Of a stretch of DNA of 44,649 nt, positions 23,209 to 31,083 are shown one piece after another. The notes beneath the pieces are model-generated. The model was not told where the DNA came from. It saw only the letters and a list, made by a program, of their open reading frames with translations, and ran no database searches. Position numbers and translations under genes: made by a program. Location: the NCBI GenBank assembly GCA_001917895.1, contig MNEW01000006.1, positions 1 through 44,649 on the forward strand, written 5' to 3'. How positions within the stretch are numbered: position 1 is the first letter of the stretch; every line of letters starts with the position of its first letter. This DNA is from Actinobacteria bacterium 13_1_40CM_66_12. Lineage in GTDB: Bacteria > Chloroflexota > Dormibacteria > Dormibacterales > Dormibacteraceae.

Positions 23209-25520
23209 TCGCCAAGCCCAGGCTGGTGCCGGCTGCCGTGATGAGCGGGCGCGTCGGCGAGGCGGTGACGCGTCCGGACGCCGCCCTCAAGACCCGCGGG
23301 GACTTCCCGTACTCGTCAGACCTTCAGGTCGAAGGCATGCTTTGGGGCACGACCGCGCGCAGCCCGCATCCTTACGCCCGCATCCTCTCCATCGACACGG
23401 CCGAGGCGCGCTCGATGCCCGGTGTGCTAGCCGTTCTCACTCATAAGGACGTGCCCGGACGCAACGCCTACGGCCTCGAGATCGCCGATCAGCCCGTCAT
23501 CGCCGACGATGTGGCGCGCTACTGGGGCGAGGCGGTAGCGCTGGTCGCGGCGGACCACCCCGAGCAGGCGCGTCGTGCGGCGCATGCAGTCAATGTCGAG
23601 TACGAGGTGCTCGAGCCGCTGACCGACCCGGAGGTTGCGCTCACCCAGAGCGCTCCGCGACTGCACCCGGACGGGAACATAACGCGCCAGGTCAAGATCC
23701 GGCGAGGCGACCAGAACCCGCGGGCCGACGTCGTCGTCTCTGGCGAGTACGAGGTCGGCATGCAGGACCAGGCGCCCCTCGGCCCCGAGTCTGGCCTCGC
23801 CATCCCCGACGGCGAAGGTGGCGTCGATCTCTACATCGCCACCCAGTGGCTGCACGTCGATCGCGACCAGCTGGCGGGCTGTCTTGGGCTGCCCGTGGAG
23901 AAGATCCGGCTCACGATGGCGGGCATAGGCGGCGCGTTTGGTGCGCGCGAAGACCTCTCGATGCAGGCGCACGCTTGCATGCTGGCGATGCGAACGCGGC
24001 GGCCCGTCAAGATGGCCTACTCGCGCGCGGAATCGTTTGTCGGCCATGTGCACCGGCATCCGGCGCGGATGCGATACGAGCACGGCGCCACGCGGGACGG
24101 GACGCTCGTATACGTCAAGGCGCGCATCCTGCTGGACGGCGGGGCTTACGCCTCCAGCTCGACCGCGGTCATATCCAACGCATGCTGCTTCGCGGTCGGC
24201 CCGTATGAATGCCCCAGCGCCACCATCGACGGCTGGGTCGTCTACACGAACAACCCGCCTTGCGGCGCCATGCGCGGTTTCGGCTCCGTGCAGAACTGCT
24301 ACGCGCACGAGGCGCAGATGGACAAGCTGGCCGCCGCCCTCGGGATGGATCCGGTCGAGTTGCGCATCCGCAATGCGATGAAGACCGGCAGCCGTCTTAT
24401 CACAGGACAGGCTGTGGACGGCCCGGTCCCGGTAGCCGAGCTCCTGCGACGGGTCGCGGCGATGCCGCTGCCGCCCGCTGTCCGGACCGACGAGCTCGAC
24501 CTGACATTGATGCCCGGCGGTGTGTCCAACACCACCCATGGCGAGGGCGTGCGCCGCGGTGTCGGTTACGCGGTCGGCTTCAAGAACGTCGGGTACTCAG
24601 AGGGCTTCAACGATTACTCGACCGCGCGCGTGAGGCTTTCCGTGGCCGGCGGCAGGCCACGAGTCGAGGTACACACCGCCGGTGCTGAGGTTGGTCAGGG
24701 TCTGGTCACCGTTCAAGCCCAGATAGCGGGCACCGAGCTAGGCGTCCACGATGTGGTGGTCCTCAACGCCGACACGCAGGTCGGGTCATCGGGATCGTCT
24801 TCCGCCTCGCGGCAGACTTACATCACCGGCGGAGCCGTGAAGGCCGCATGCGAAGCGGTCCGGGAGCGAGTGCTCGCCCTTGCCGAATCCGAGCTGGCGG
24901 AGCTCGGTCGCGGTGACGGCGGCGGATCGATTGCGTGGCGGCTCGAGAACGACGCGATCGTCTCCGAGAGCGGCGCCGTCGTGATCACATTGGCGACCCT
25001 CCTTGGCGAAGAGGCGATCGAAGAGACCCGTGAGTTCCGGCCTCGGATAACATCTCGTCTCGACCCCGAGACCGGCCAGGCCAACGCGCACATGCAGTAC
25101 GCCTTCGCCGCCCACCGCGCGGTCGTCGACGTGGACACCGAGCTGGGGCTGGTCAAGGTCGTCGAGCTGGCGACCGCCCAGGACGTCGGCAAGGCGATCA
25201 ACCCGCAGGCGGTCGAGGGCCAGCTGGAGGGCGGCGCCGCGCAAGGCCTGGGGCTCGCGGTCATGGAGGAGGTCCAGGTTGTGGGCGGCGTGATTCGAAA
25301 CCCATCGTTCACCGACTACCTGCTGCCGACGACCCTGGACATGCCGCCGGTGCGGATGGACATCCTCGAGCTGGGCGACCCGAACTCGCCCTACGGGTTG
25401 AAAGGAGTGGGCGAGCCGCCCGCCATCTCGTCCGGGCCGGCCATCGTCGCCGCGATCCGGTCCGCCAGCGGCCGCGCGCTCTCGCGCGTGCCCGTCCGCC
25501 CGCACGACCTCACCCTTTGA
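23205..25520 (+). CDS. xanthine dehydrogenase family molybdenum-binding (large) subunit
   Basis: A 771-residue catalytic subunit that hydroxylates hypoxanthine to xanthine and xanthine to urate. Molybdopterin-binding blocks are GIGGAFGAREDLS, the substrate Arg loop CGAMRGFGSVQN, and the catalytic-base Glu in KGVGEPPAIS near the C-terminus. GVGEPP and MRGFG fit true xanthine dehydrogenases better than CO dehydrogenase. ATG 23205 overlaps the small-subunit stop; the open frame upstream from 22785 is an antiphase shadow. No xdhC-type sulfuration chaperone lies in the window. The stop overlaps the next start as TTGA. Confidence 0.94.
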   Translation: MIAKPRLVPAAVMSGRVGEAVTRPDAALKTRGDFPYSSDLQVEGMLWGTTARSPHPYARILSIDTAEARSMPGVLAVLTHKDVPGRNAYGLEIADQPVIADDVARYWGEAVALVAADHPEQARRAAHAVNVEYEVLEPLTDPEVALTQSAPRLHPDGNITRQVKIRRGDQNPRADVVVSGEYEVGMQDQAPLGPESGLAIPDGEGGVDLYIATQWLHVDRDQLAGCLGLPVEKIRLTMAGIGGAFGAREDLSMQAHACMLAMRTRRPVKMAYSRAESFVGHVHRHPARMRYEHGATRDGTLVYVKARILLDGGAYASSSTAVISNACCFAVGPYECPSATIDGWVVYTNNPPCGAMRGFGSVQNCYAHEAQMDKLAAALGMDPVELRIRNAMKTGSRLITGQAVDGPVPVAELLRRVAAMPLPPAVRTDELDLTLMPGGVSNTTHGEGVRRGVGYAVGFKNVGYSEGFNDYSTARVRLSVAGGRPRVEVHTAGAEVGQGLVTVQAQIAGTELGVHDVVVLNADTQVGSSGSSSASRQTYITGGAVKAACEAVRERVLALAESELAELGRGDGGGSIAWRLENDAIVSESGAVVITLATLLGEEAIEETREFRPRITSRLDPETGQANAHMQYAFAAHRAVVDVDTELGLVKVVELATAQDVGKAINPQAVEGQLEGGAAQGLGLAVMEEVQVVGGVIRNPSFTDYLLPTTLDMPPVRMDILELGDPNSPYGLKGVGEPPAISSGPAIVAAIRSASGRALSRVPVRPHDLTL

Positions 25521-26845
25521 CGCTTCTGCTCCGCGCGGGGTTGGTCTTCACCGGCAGCCAGGAGATCGAAAACGGATGGCTGCTGTCGCGCGACGGCTTG
25601 ATCGCGGAGGTCGGCTCTGGCCCGCCTCCGCCGGCCGACGAGGTCGTTGACGAGCCCAATTGCGTCGCGATGCCAGGCCTGGTGAATGCGCACGACCACA
25701 TGTACCAGTGGGCGACCCGCGGCTACGTGGCCGACGGAACGCTCTTCCAGTGGCTTCGCGCGCTGTACCCGGTGTGGGCCCGCATCGACGCCGAAACCGT
25801 GCGCACGGCCGCGCGTGCAGCCATGGCGCGGCTGCTCCTGTGCGGATGCACGCTGTCGACCGACCATCACTACGTCTTTCCGCACGGGCGCCCTGGCATC
25901 TTCGAAGCGCTGGTCGAGACTGCGAGCGAGCTCGGACTGCGCTTCCACCCGTGCCGCGGTTCCATGTCGCTGGGCGAATCGAAGGGCGGTCTGCCTCCGG
26001 ACAGCGTGGTCGAGGACGAGGATGCGATCCTCGCGCACACCGAGGAGATGATCGGCCGCTATCACGATCCCAAGCCGGGGTCAATGTGCCGGGTCGTGGT
26101 CGCGCCTTGCTCGCCGTTCTCCGTCACGCGGGAACTGATGCGAGATTCGGCGGCGCTGGCGCGGAAGCACGACGTGCGGCTGCACACGCACCTTGCCGAG
26201 ACGCTCGATGAGGAACGTTTCTGCATCGAGAGGTTCGGCCGGCGACCGGTCGAGCTCATGGAGGATCTCGGCTGGACCGGCGACGACGTTTGGTACGCGC
26301 ACGGGATTCATCTCAACGATGCCGAGGTCGATCGCATCGCCGAGGTCAAGACCTGCATCGCGCACTGCCCGTCCAGCAACATGCGGCTGGGCGCCGGGGC
26401 TTGCAGGGTGGAAGACCTCGTCCGCGCCGGCGCTCGCGTGGGTCTCGGGGTCGACGGCTCGGCCAGCAACGAGGACGCCAACATCGCGATGGAGGCGCAC
26501 CAGGCGCTGCTGCTTGCTCGCGTGCGGAATGCTTCACCGCAAGCGCTGGACGCACGCTCAGCCTGGCGACTCGCGACGCAAGGGGGAGCTGGCTGCCTCG
26601 GCCGGGGCGACTGCGGAACGCTTGAACCAGGCATGTGCGCCGACATCGCGTGCTTTCGAGTCGATGACCTGGCGCACGCGGGGATCAAGGATCCTGTCGC
26701 CGGGCTCGCGCTGGCTCCGCCGTCCCGAGCTCAGACGGTGGTCGTGAACGGGCGGGTGGTTGTGCGCGACGGGCGGCTCCTCACGGCGGATGAGGACGAG
26801 ATCGCGCGAGAGATTGCGGCTACGAGCGCGCGGCTGGCCGGATGA
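25517..26845 (+). CDS. 8-oxoguanine deaminase-like amidohydrolase
   Basis: A 442-residue amidohydrolase of the Pa0142 / hydroxydechloroatrazine-hydrolase group. Metal and catalytic motifs are VNAHDHMYQW (HxH), DHHYVFPHG, RLHTHLAET, and GLGVDGSASNEDAN with the catalytic Asp. GSMSLGESKGGLPPDSVVED is characteristic of 8-oxoguanine deaminases. The reaction would yield urate directly from 8-oxoguanine; guanine or isoguanine are possible additional substrates, which would supply the guanine deaminase otherwise missing here. TTG start overlaps the xanthine dehydrogenase stop. The end overlaps the convergent allantoinase by 26 bp. Confidence 0.88.
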   Translation: MTLLLRAGLVFTGSQEIENGWLLSRDGLIAEVGSGPPPPADEVVDEPNCVAMPGLVNAHDHMYQWATRGYVADGTLFQWLRALYPVWARIDAETVRTAARAAMARLLLCGCTLSTDHHYVFPHGRPGIFEALVETASELGLRFHPCRGSMSLGESKGGLPPDSVVEDEDAILAHTEEMIGRYHDPKPGSMCRVVVAPCSPFSVTRELMRDSAALARKHDVRLHTHLAETLDEERFCIERFGRRPVELMEDLGWTGDDVWYAHGIHLNDAEVDRIAEVKTCIAHCPSSNMRLGAGACRVEDLVRAGARVGLGVDGSASNEDANIAMEAHQALLLARVRNASPQALDARSAWRLATQGGAGCLGRGDCGTLEPGMCADIACFRVDDLAHAGIKDPVAGLALAPPSRAQTVVVNGRVVVRDGRLLTADEDEIAREIAATSARLAG

Positions 26846-28082
26846 ACTCTCCCCGCCGCGGCTCCAGGCCGCGCACCAGGGTCTTGACCGTCCTGCCGCG
26901 GATCTTCTGCCCCTCGTGGACACTGAACGGGTTGCGGTAGAGCAGGTCGTCGCGGCGGACCACGTCCTCCCAGTCGAGATCGACGATCCAGAGGTCAGCG
27001 TCAAACCCCGGCGCGATATCGCCCTTGTTCGTCAAGCCAAACCGTTTGGCGATGTTGGTGGACGTCACCGCGGCGAAAGTCGGCAGGTCGAGCCGTTCTT
27101 TGGCGAGCAGCAGCTGGCGCGTCGACTGGCAGCCCGAGATGCCACCCCAGATCTTCCTGAAATCGTCGCCCTGCTTCAGGTCGAGCGTGCTCGGTGAGTG
27201 ATCCGAGACGACCATCGGCATGCGCCAGAGGCGCTCGCGATCGGCGGGCTTCCGGAACGGCGGCGCGCATTTCGCAATTCCGCCCATTCGCTCCATGTCG
27301 GCATCGTCGTAGAGCAGGTAATGCATGCAGGTCTCGCCACTTACATCGGCGCCAAGGCGTGCAGTCGCTTCTATCAAGTCCGCACCAAGGGCGGTGCTGA
27401 CGTGCACGACGTGGAGGGGACAACCGGTCGCTCCGGCAGTCTCGATGGCCACTGTGATCGCCGCGAGCTCGGCCCGCGCCGGTCGAGAGGCCAGGAAATC
27501 GCGGGCGGTGTGGCCTCTCGGCTCGCGCAGCTCTGTTGGATCCTCCGCGTGCACGAGCAGAATCGACCCGAGCTCGGCGATTCGCATCATGCCTTCGCGT
27601 AACGTTTGTTTGTCGCAAGCCGGAAACTCTTCGATCCCGCTTGGGCACATGAACGCTTTGAAGCCCATGACGCCGAGCCTGACCAGTGCCTCGAGCTGGT
27701 CGAGGTTGCCTGGCACGAGCCCGCCCCACAGTCCGAAGTCGACCTTCGACGAACGCTTCATCGCCTCCAGCTTCAAGTCGAACGCGCCGACGTCCGTTGT
27801 CACCGGGAGGCCGTTGAGCGGCATGTCGATGAAGCTCGTGTAGCCGCCGGCGGCGAGCGCTGCCGACCCGTGCGCGATGTCCTCCCACTCGGTGCGGCCG
27901 GGCTCGTTGAAGTGGACGTGCGAATCGATGCCGCCGGGGAACACATGGAGGCCTGATGCGTCGATCTCGACGCCGTCATCGGCAAGGTTCAGTCCGACCG
28001 CCGTTATCTGGTCGCCCGCGATGGCTATGTCGGTTTTCTCGGCTCCGCGCGTAGTCACGACCATGCCGCCGCGGATGATCAC
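26820..28082 (-). CDS. allB: allantoinase
   Basis: A 420-residue cyclic amidohydrolase that opens S-allantoin to allantoate. The binuclear metal site is visible as GGIDSHVHFNEPGRTEWED (HxH), the carbamylated Lys in MGFKAFMCPSG, HAEDPTE, LHVVHVSTA and the Asp in VVSDHSPST. Starts at GTG 28082 in a GTGA overlap with the allantoate amidohydrolase stop. Length is slightly short but normal for bacterial AllB. It is the last gene of the minus-strand operon, converging on the 8-oxoguanine deaminase gene. Confidence 0.93.
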   Translation of the reverse strand: MIIRGGMVVTTRGAEKTDIAIAGDQITAVGLNLADDGVEIDASGLHVFPGGIDSHVHFNEPGRTEWEDIAHGSAALAAGGYTSFIDMPLNGLPVTTDVGAFDLKLEAMKRSSKVDFGLWGGLVPGNLDQLEALVRLGVMGFKAFMCPSGIEEFPACDKQTLREGMMRIAELGSILLVHAEDPTELREPRGHTARDFLASRPARAELAAITVAIETAGATGCPLHVVHVSTALGADLIEATARLGADVSGETCMHYLLYDDADMERMGGIAKCAPPFRKPADRERLWRMPMVVSDHSPSTLDLKQGDDFRKIWGGISGCQSTRQLLLAKERLDLPTFAAVTSTNIAKRFGLTNKGDIAPGFDADLWIVDLDWEDVVRRDDLLYRNPFSVHEGQKIRGRTVKTLVRGLEPRRGEFIRPAARS

Positions 28083-29296
28083 GTTTCGGCGAGCAGCTCC
28101 AGGCAGCGCGCGAGCACGTCGATCGCGACGGCGACGTCGTCGGTGGTCACAGATTCGGCAGGGTTGTGGCTGACGCCGCCCTTGCAGCGCACGAACAGCA
28201 TCCCGACTTCGGTCAGCGCCGACATGGCGACCGCGTCGTGGCCGGCGCCGCTGGCCAGCTGAAGGACCGGGTGACCGAGGTCGCCCACGGCCTGCGACAG
28301 AGTGGAGACCAGGCCCGGCGCGCACGGGACGGTCGGGCTGTCGCTGTCCTGGCGGATCGCGACCGCGATGTTTCGGTGCTTGGCGATCTGCGACGCGATA
28401 TCAGTGAGGTGCCGCGAAGCAAGGAGGCGCTCGGCGTCCTCCGCGTGCCGAACGTCCAGGCTGAGCGTCACCCCGCCCGGCACCACGTTCACGGCGCCCG
28501 GCCGCACGGAGAGCCGGCCAACCGTCGCCACGAGTCCATCGTGGCTTTGGGCGTAGCTTTCCACCGCTTGAATGAACACGGCGGCAGCGACGAGGGCGTC
28601 TCGGCGGCTGCCCATCGGCACCGTCCCCGCATGGCCTGCCTCGCCTTCGAAGTCGAGCGTATAGCGATTCTGTCCTGAGATCGCTGATACGACCCCGACG
28701 GGAAGCTCGCGCGCCTCCAGCACCGGGCCCTGCTCGATGTGGACCTCGAGGTACCCCAGCAGGGGTCCTCCTTGCCATCGGTCATCGTCGATGCGGGCCG
28801 GGTCGCCTCCGAAACCGCGCATTGCCTCGCGCATCGTGGTTCCGCCAGTGTCGACGCGGTCGAGGTCCGGGGAATCGAAGGTTCCCGCCACGGCGCGGCT
28901 GCCGAGATAGGTCGACCCGAATCTCAACCCCTCCTCATCGGCGAAGGCGAGGACCTCGACGGCGAATGGCAGGCGCTTGCCTGAGTCGTGCAGGCGCTGG
29001 ACGGCCGCGATCGCCACGATCACTCCGAGCGGTCCGTCGTACTTTCCGGCGTTCCGGACGGAATCGAGATGCGAACCGAGCAGCAACGTCGCCTCTCCCG
29101 TGCCTTCGAACCGGCCATGCAGGTTTCCGATGTTGTCGCGGCGAACGGTCATGCCCGCCTCGCGCATCCAATCGCCTACCAGTACGTGGGCACAGCCCAT
29201 CGCGTCGGAGGCGAATGGCCGGGTGATCACGCCGGGCTCCTCGGTGCACTCGGCAAGGTAGTGGCATCGCTCGATGACGATTCGGGGCAGCGTCAC
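28079..29296 (-). CDS. allC: allantoate amidohydrolase / M20-family ureidohydrolase
   Basis: A 405-residue M20-type dinuclear metallohydrolase. Metal ligands are GSHLDSVRNAGKYDG (His and bridging Asp), ADEEGLRFGS (Glu pair), the lid-domain ligand in SHNPAE, and GAGHDAVAM. This is the allantoate amidohydrolase / N-carbamoyl-amino-acid hydrolase subfamily. Context between DUF3830 and allantoinase favours allantoate, giving ureidoglycine or ureidoglycolate, ammonia and CO2. GTG 29296 overlaps the DUF3830 stop as GTGA. No ureidoglycolate lyase or dehydrogenase is present in the window. Confidence 0.92.
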   Translation of the reverse strand: MTLPRIVIERCHYLAECTEEPGVITRPFASDAMGCAHVLVGDWMREAGMTVRRDNIGNLHGRFEGTGEATLLLGSHLDSVRNAGKYDGPLGVIVAIAAVQRLHDSGKRLPFAVEVLAFADEEGLRFGSTYLGSRAVAGTFDSPDLDRVDTGGTTMREAMRGFGGDPARIDDDRWQGGPLLGYLEVHIEQGPVLEARELPVGVVSAISGQNRYTLDFEGEAGHAGTVPMGSRRDALVAAAVFIQAVESYAQSHDGLVATVGRLSVRPGAVNVVPGGVTLSLDVRHAEDAERLLASRHLTDIASQIAKHRNIAVAIRQDSDSPTVPCAPGLVSTLSQAVGDLGHPVLQLASGAGHDAVAMSALTEVGMLFVRCKGGVSHNPAESVTTDDVAVAIDVLARCLELLAET

Positions 29297-29703
29297 GACG
29301 ATTCGGTGAAGGTGATCTCCTGCGCGCCTTTCCACAGCACGAGCTCTCCGAGCTCCTTCAGCCGCTCGGTGCCCTCGTAGATGGTGGCGAAATGGTTTCC
29401 AGCCAGCTGGCCGGCCTTGCTCGCGAACATCGTCGAGCCATACGGGAACAGGATCTCGGTCTCGCTGACGCCGCCCGGGTAGAGCAGCAGGTGGCCGGGC
29501 GCCGGGTGGCTGGTGTGGTTCTCGTAGCCGAGGTCGAGGTCGAGCTCGCCGAGCGGAACCCAGCACGACTCCCCGCTCCAGCGGGCCTGGATGAGCTTGG
29601 CTTTGAGGGGCAGCAGCTTGCGGAAGGCGGCGCAGCTCTTCGGCGCGCTGTCCGTCTCCAGGCGAGCCGCAAATCGAAGGCCGCCGGCGACAATGTCGAT
29701 CAC
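29293..29703 (-). CDS. DUF3830 (cyclophilin-like) protein
   Basis: A 136-residue protein of the DUF3830 family, which has a cyclophilin-like beta-barrel fold. The sequence MIDIVAGGLRFAARLETDS leads to CAAFRKLLPLKAKLIQARW, HPAPGHLLLYPGG and FPYGSTMFASKAGQLAGNHF. GTG 29703 overlaps the CodA-like stop (GTGA), and its own stop overlaps allC. The family is often found in operons with amidohydrolases, yet no biochemical role is established. Being translationally coupled to both neighbours it probably acts on the same substrates or on a complex of these enzymes. The longer open frame to 30045 is antiphase and rejected. Confidence 0.85.
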   Translation of the reverse strand: MIDIVAGGLRFAARLETDSAPKSCAAFRKLLPLKAKLIQARWSGESCWVPLGELDLDLGYENHTSHPAPGHLLLYPGGVSETEILFPYGSTMFASKAGQLAGNHFATIYEGTERLKELGELVLWKGAQEITFTESS

Positions 29704-30974
29704 GTCGTCCTCGATGGCTTGAGGAAGTCGACGATCTCCTCGCGGCCGTCCCAGACCACGGTCGTGTGAGCGGGTTCCGTGCGGGCCACGATCTTGCCGC
29801 CGCGCAGAACGAGCCGGCGCGGGGCGACGAGGCGGATCGCGTCCATCGCCGTGGGCGCCGCAAAGGCGCACAGGTCGGCCCGGCACCCCGGCAGGAGCCC
29901 ATAACCCTCCAGGCCGAGGGCGCTCGCCGGGTTGAAGGTGATCATGTCGATGAGCGTGCGCAGCTCGTTGTGGCCGGACATCTGGCCGTAGTGGGCGAGC
30001 ACGAACGCCGCCTGGAGCGGATCGCCGTAGCCGAGCGGGTACCACGGATCCATGACCGAGTCATGGCCCACGCACACGTTGACGCCTGCTGCCAGCAGCT
30101 CCTTGACGCGGGTATGGCCGCGCCGGATCGGGTAACCGTCGAACCGGCCCTGCAGCACCGAGTTGTCGAGGGGGTTCGTGACCATGTGCATGCGTGCCCG
30201 CTTCAAGTTGTTGATCAGCCGGTACGCGTAGGCCGCGTTGTAGGAGTGCATTGCGGTGGTGTGGCTGGCCGTGACGCGCCCGCCCATCCCGAGACGGATG
30301 GTCTCGGCGGCCATCACCTCGACGAAGCGCGAGTGGTCGTCGTCCGTCTCGTCGCAGTGGATGTCGACCCTAAGGCCTTTGTCGGCGGCCAGGGACATCG
30401 CGAACTTCACCGAGCGCTCGCCGTATTCGCGCGTGAGCTCGAAATGCGGTATCGCGCCCACGACGTCGACGCCCATGTCGACGGCCTTCCGCATGAGGTC
30501 TTCGCCGCCGTCGAAGGACATGATCCCCTGCTGCGGAAACGCGACCAGCTGCAGCGTCATCTGGTCGCCGATCTCCTCGCGAAGCTCGAGCAGGGCGCGC
30601 ACCGCCCGCAGCTCCGGGTCGCACACGTCCACGTGGCTGCGCACATGCTGGACGCCGTTGGCGAGCTGCCAGCGCAGCACGGTGCGGACGCGTCGCTTGA
30701 CGTCGTCGACGGTCAGGTCTTTGACGCGCTCGGCCCAGATGGCGATGCCCTCGAAGAGAGAACCGCTCTGGTTGTGCCTCGGCTCGCCGACCGTGAGCAC
30801 TGCATCGAGGTGAATGTGGGGCTCGACCAGCGCGGGGGTGACCAGCGCTCCGCCGAGGTCGATGACCTGGCGGGCCTCGTCCTCGGGCTCCGCAATGAGC
30901 CCGTCCCGCACACCGATCACCCTTGTGTCGGTCTCCCCGGCGATGCGGGCGCCCTTCAGGAGCAAGTCGAGCAT
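29700..30974 (-). CDS. codA: CodA-like cytosine/isoguanine deaminase
   Basis: A 424-residue amidohydrolase closely following the E. coli CodA pattern: VEPHIHLDAVLTVGEP (HxH), LANGVQHVRSHVDVCDP, GAIPHFELTREYGERS, VDIHCDETDDDHSRFVE, VTASHTTAMHSYNAAY and GHDSVMDPWYPLG. The metal Asp of GHD is kept. The following residue, Asp314 in E. coli CodA and important for ring specificity, is Ser here. Substrate may therefore be cytosine, isoguanine or a related purine breakdown product. First gene of the minus-strand operon, with an ATG 109 bp from the divergent permease. Confidence 0.92.
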   Translation of the reverse strand: MLDLLLKGARIAGETDTRVIGVRDGLIAEPEDEARQVIDLGGALVTPALVEPHIHLDAVLTVGEPRHNQSGSLFEGIAIWAERVKDLTVDDVKRRVRTVLRWQLANGVQHVRSHVDVCDPELRAVRALLELREEIGDQMTLQLVAFPQQGIMSFDGGEDLMRKAVDMGVDVVGAIPHFELTREYGERSVKFAMSLAADKGLRVDIHCDETDDDHSRFVEVMAAETIRLGMGGRVTASHTTAMHSYNAAYAYRLINNLKRARMHMVTNPLDNSVLQGRFDGYPIRRGHTRVKELLAAGVNVCVGHDSVMDPWYPLGYGDPLQAAFVLAHYGQMSGHNELRTLIDMITFNPASALGLEGYGLLPGCRADLCAFAAPTAMDAIRLVAPRRLVLRGGKIVARTEPAHTTVVWDGREEIVDFLKPSRTT

Positions 30975-31020
30975 CGACGCGAGGCTAGCAGAGACCTAAA
31001 CTTCCCGAACATATAGGGGC

Positions 31021-31047
31021 CCCCGCGAAATCGTAGATTTCGTGGGG
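31021..31047. promoter_or_regulatory. 12-bp inverted repeat between divergent codA-like and permease genes
   Basis: CCCCGCGAAATC-GTA-GATTTCGTGGGG: both arms pair fully if one G-T wobble is allowed, loop of 3 nt. GGGGCCCC at 31016-31023 overlaps it and gives an alternative pairing. An AT-rich ACATATA at 31009-31015 could be a promoter element for either strand. No U-tract follows, so an operator or a 5'-UTR hairpin is more likely than a terminator. Confidence 0.6.
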
Positions 31048-31083
31048 TTTAACAGCCGGTTGGGTTTCATTGGGGGTAGGGCA

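Noticed and set aside
29766..31016. 416-residue plus-strand open frame opposite the CodA-like gene
   Set aside because: Antisense shadow; the minus strand encodes an unmistakable CodA-type protein.
31021..31047. intrinsic terminator or known purine riboswitch
   Set aside because: No U-tract follows the hairpin, it lies between divergent starts, and I see no conserved three-way-junction core of purine riboswitches.
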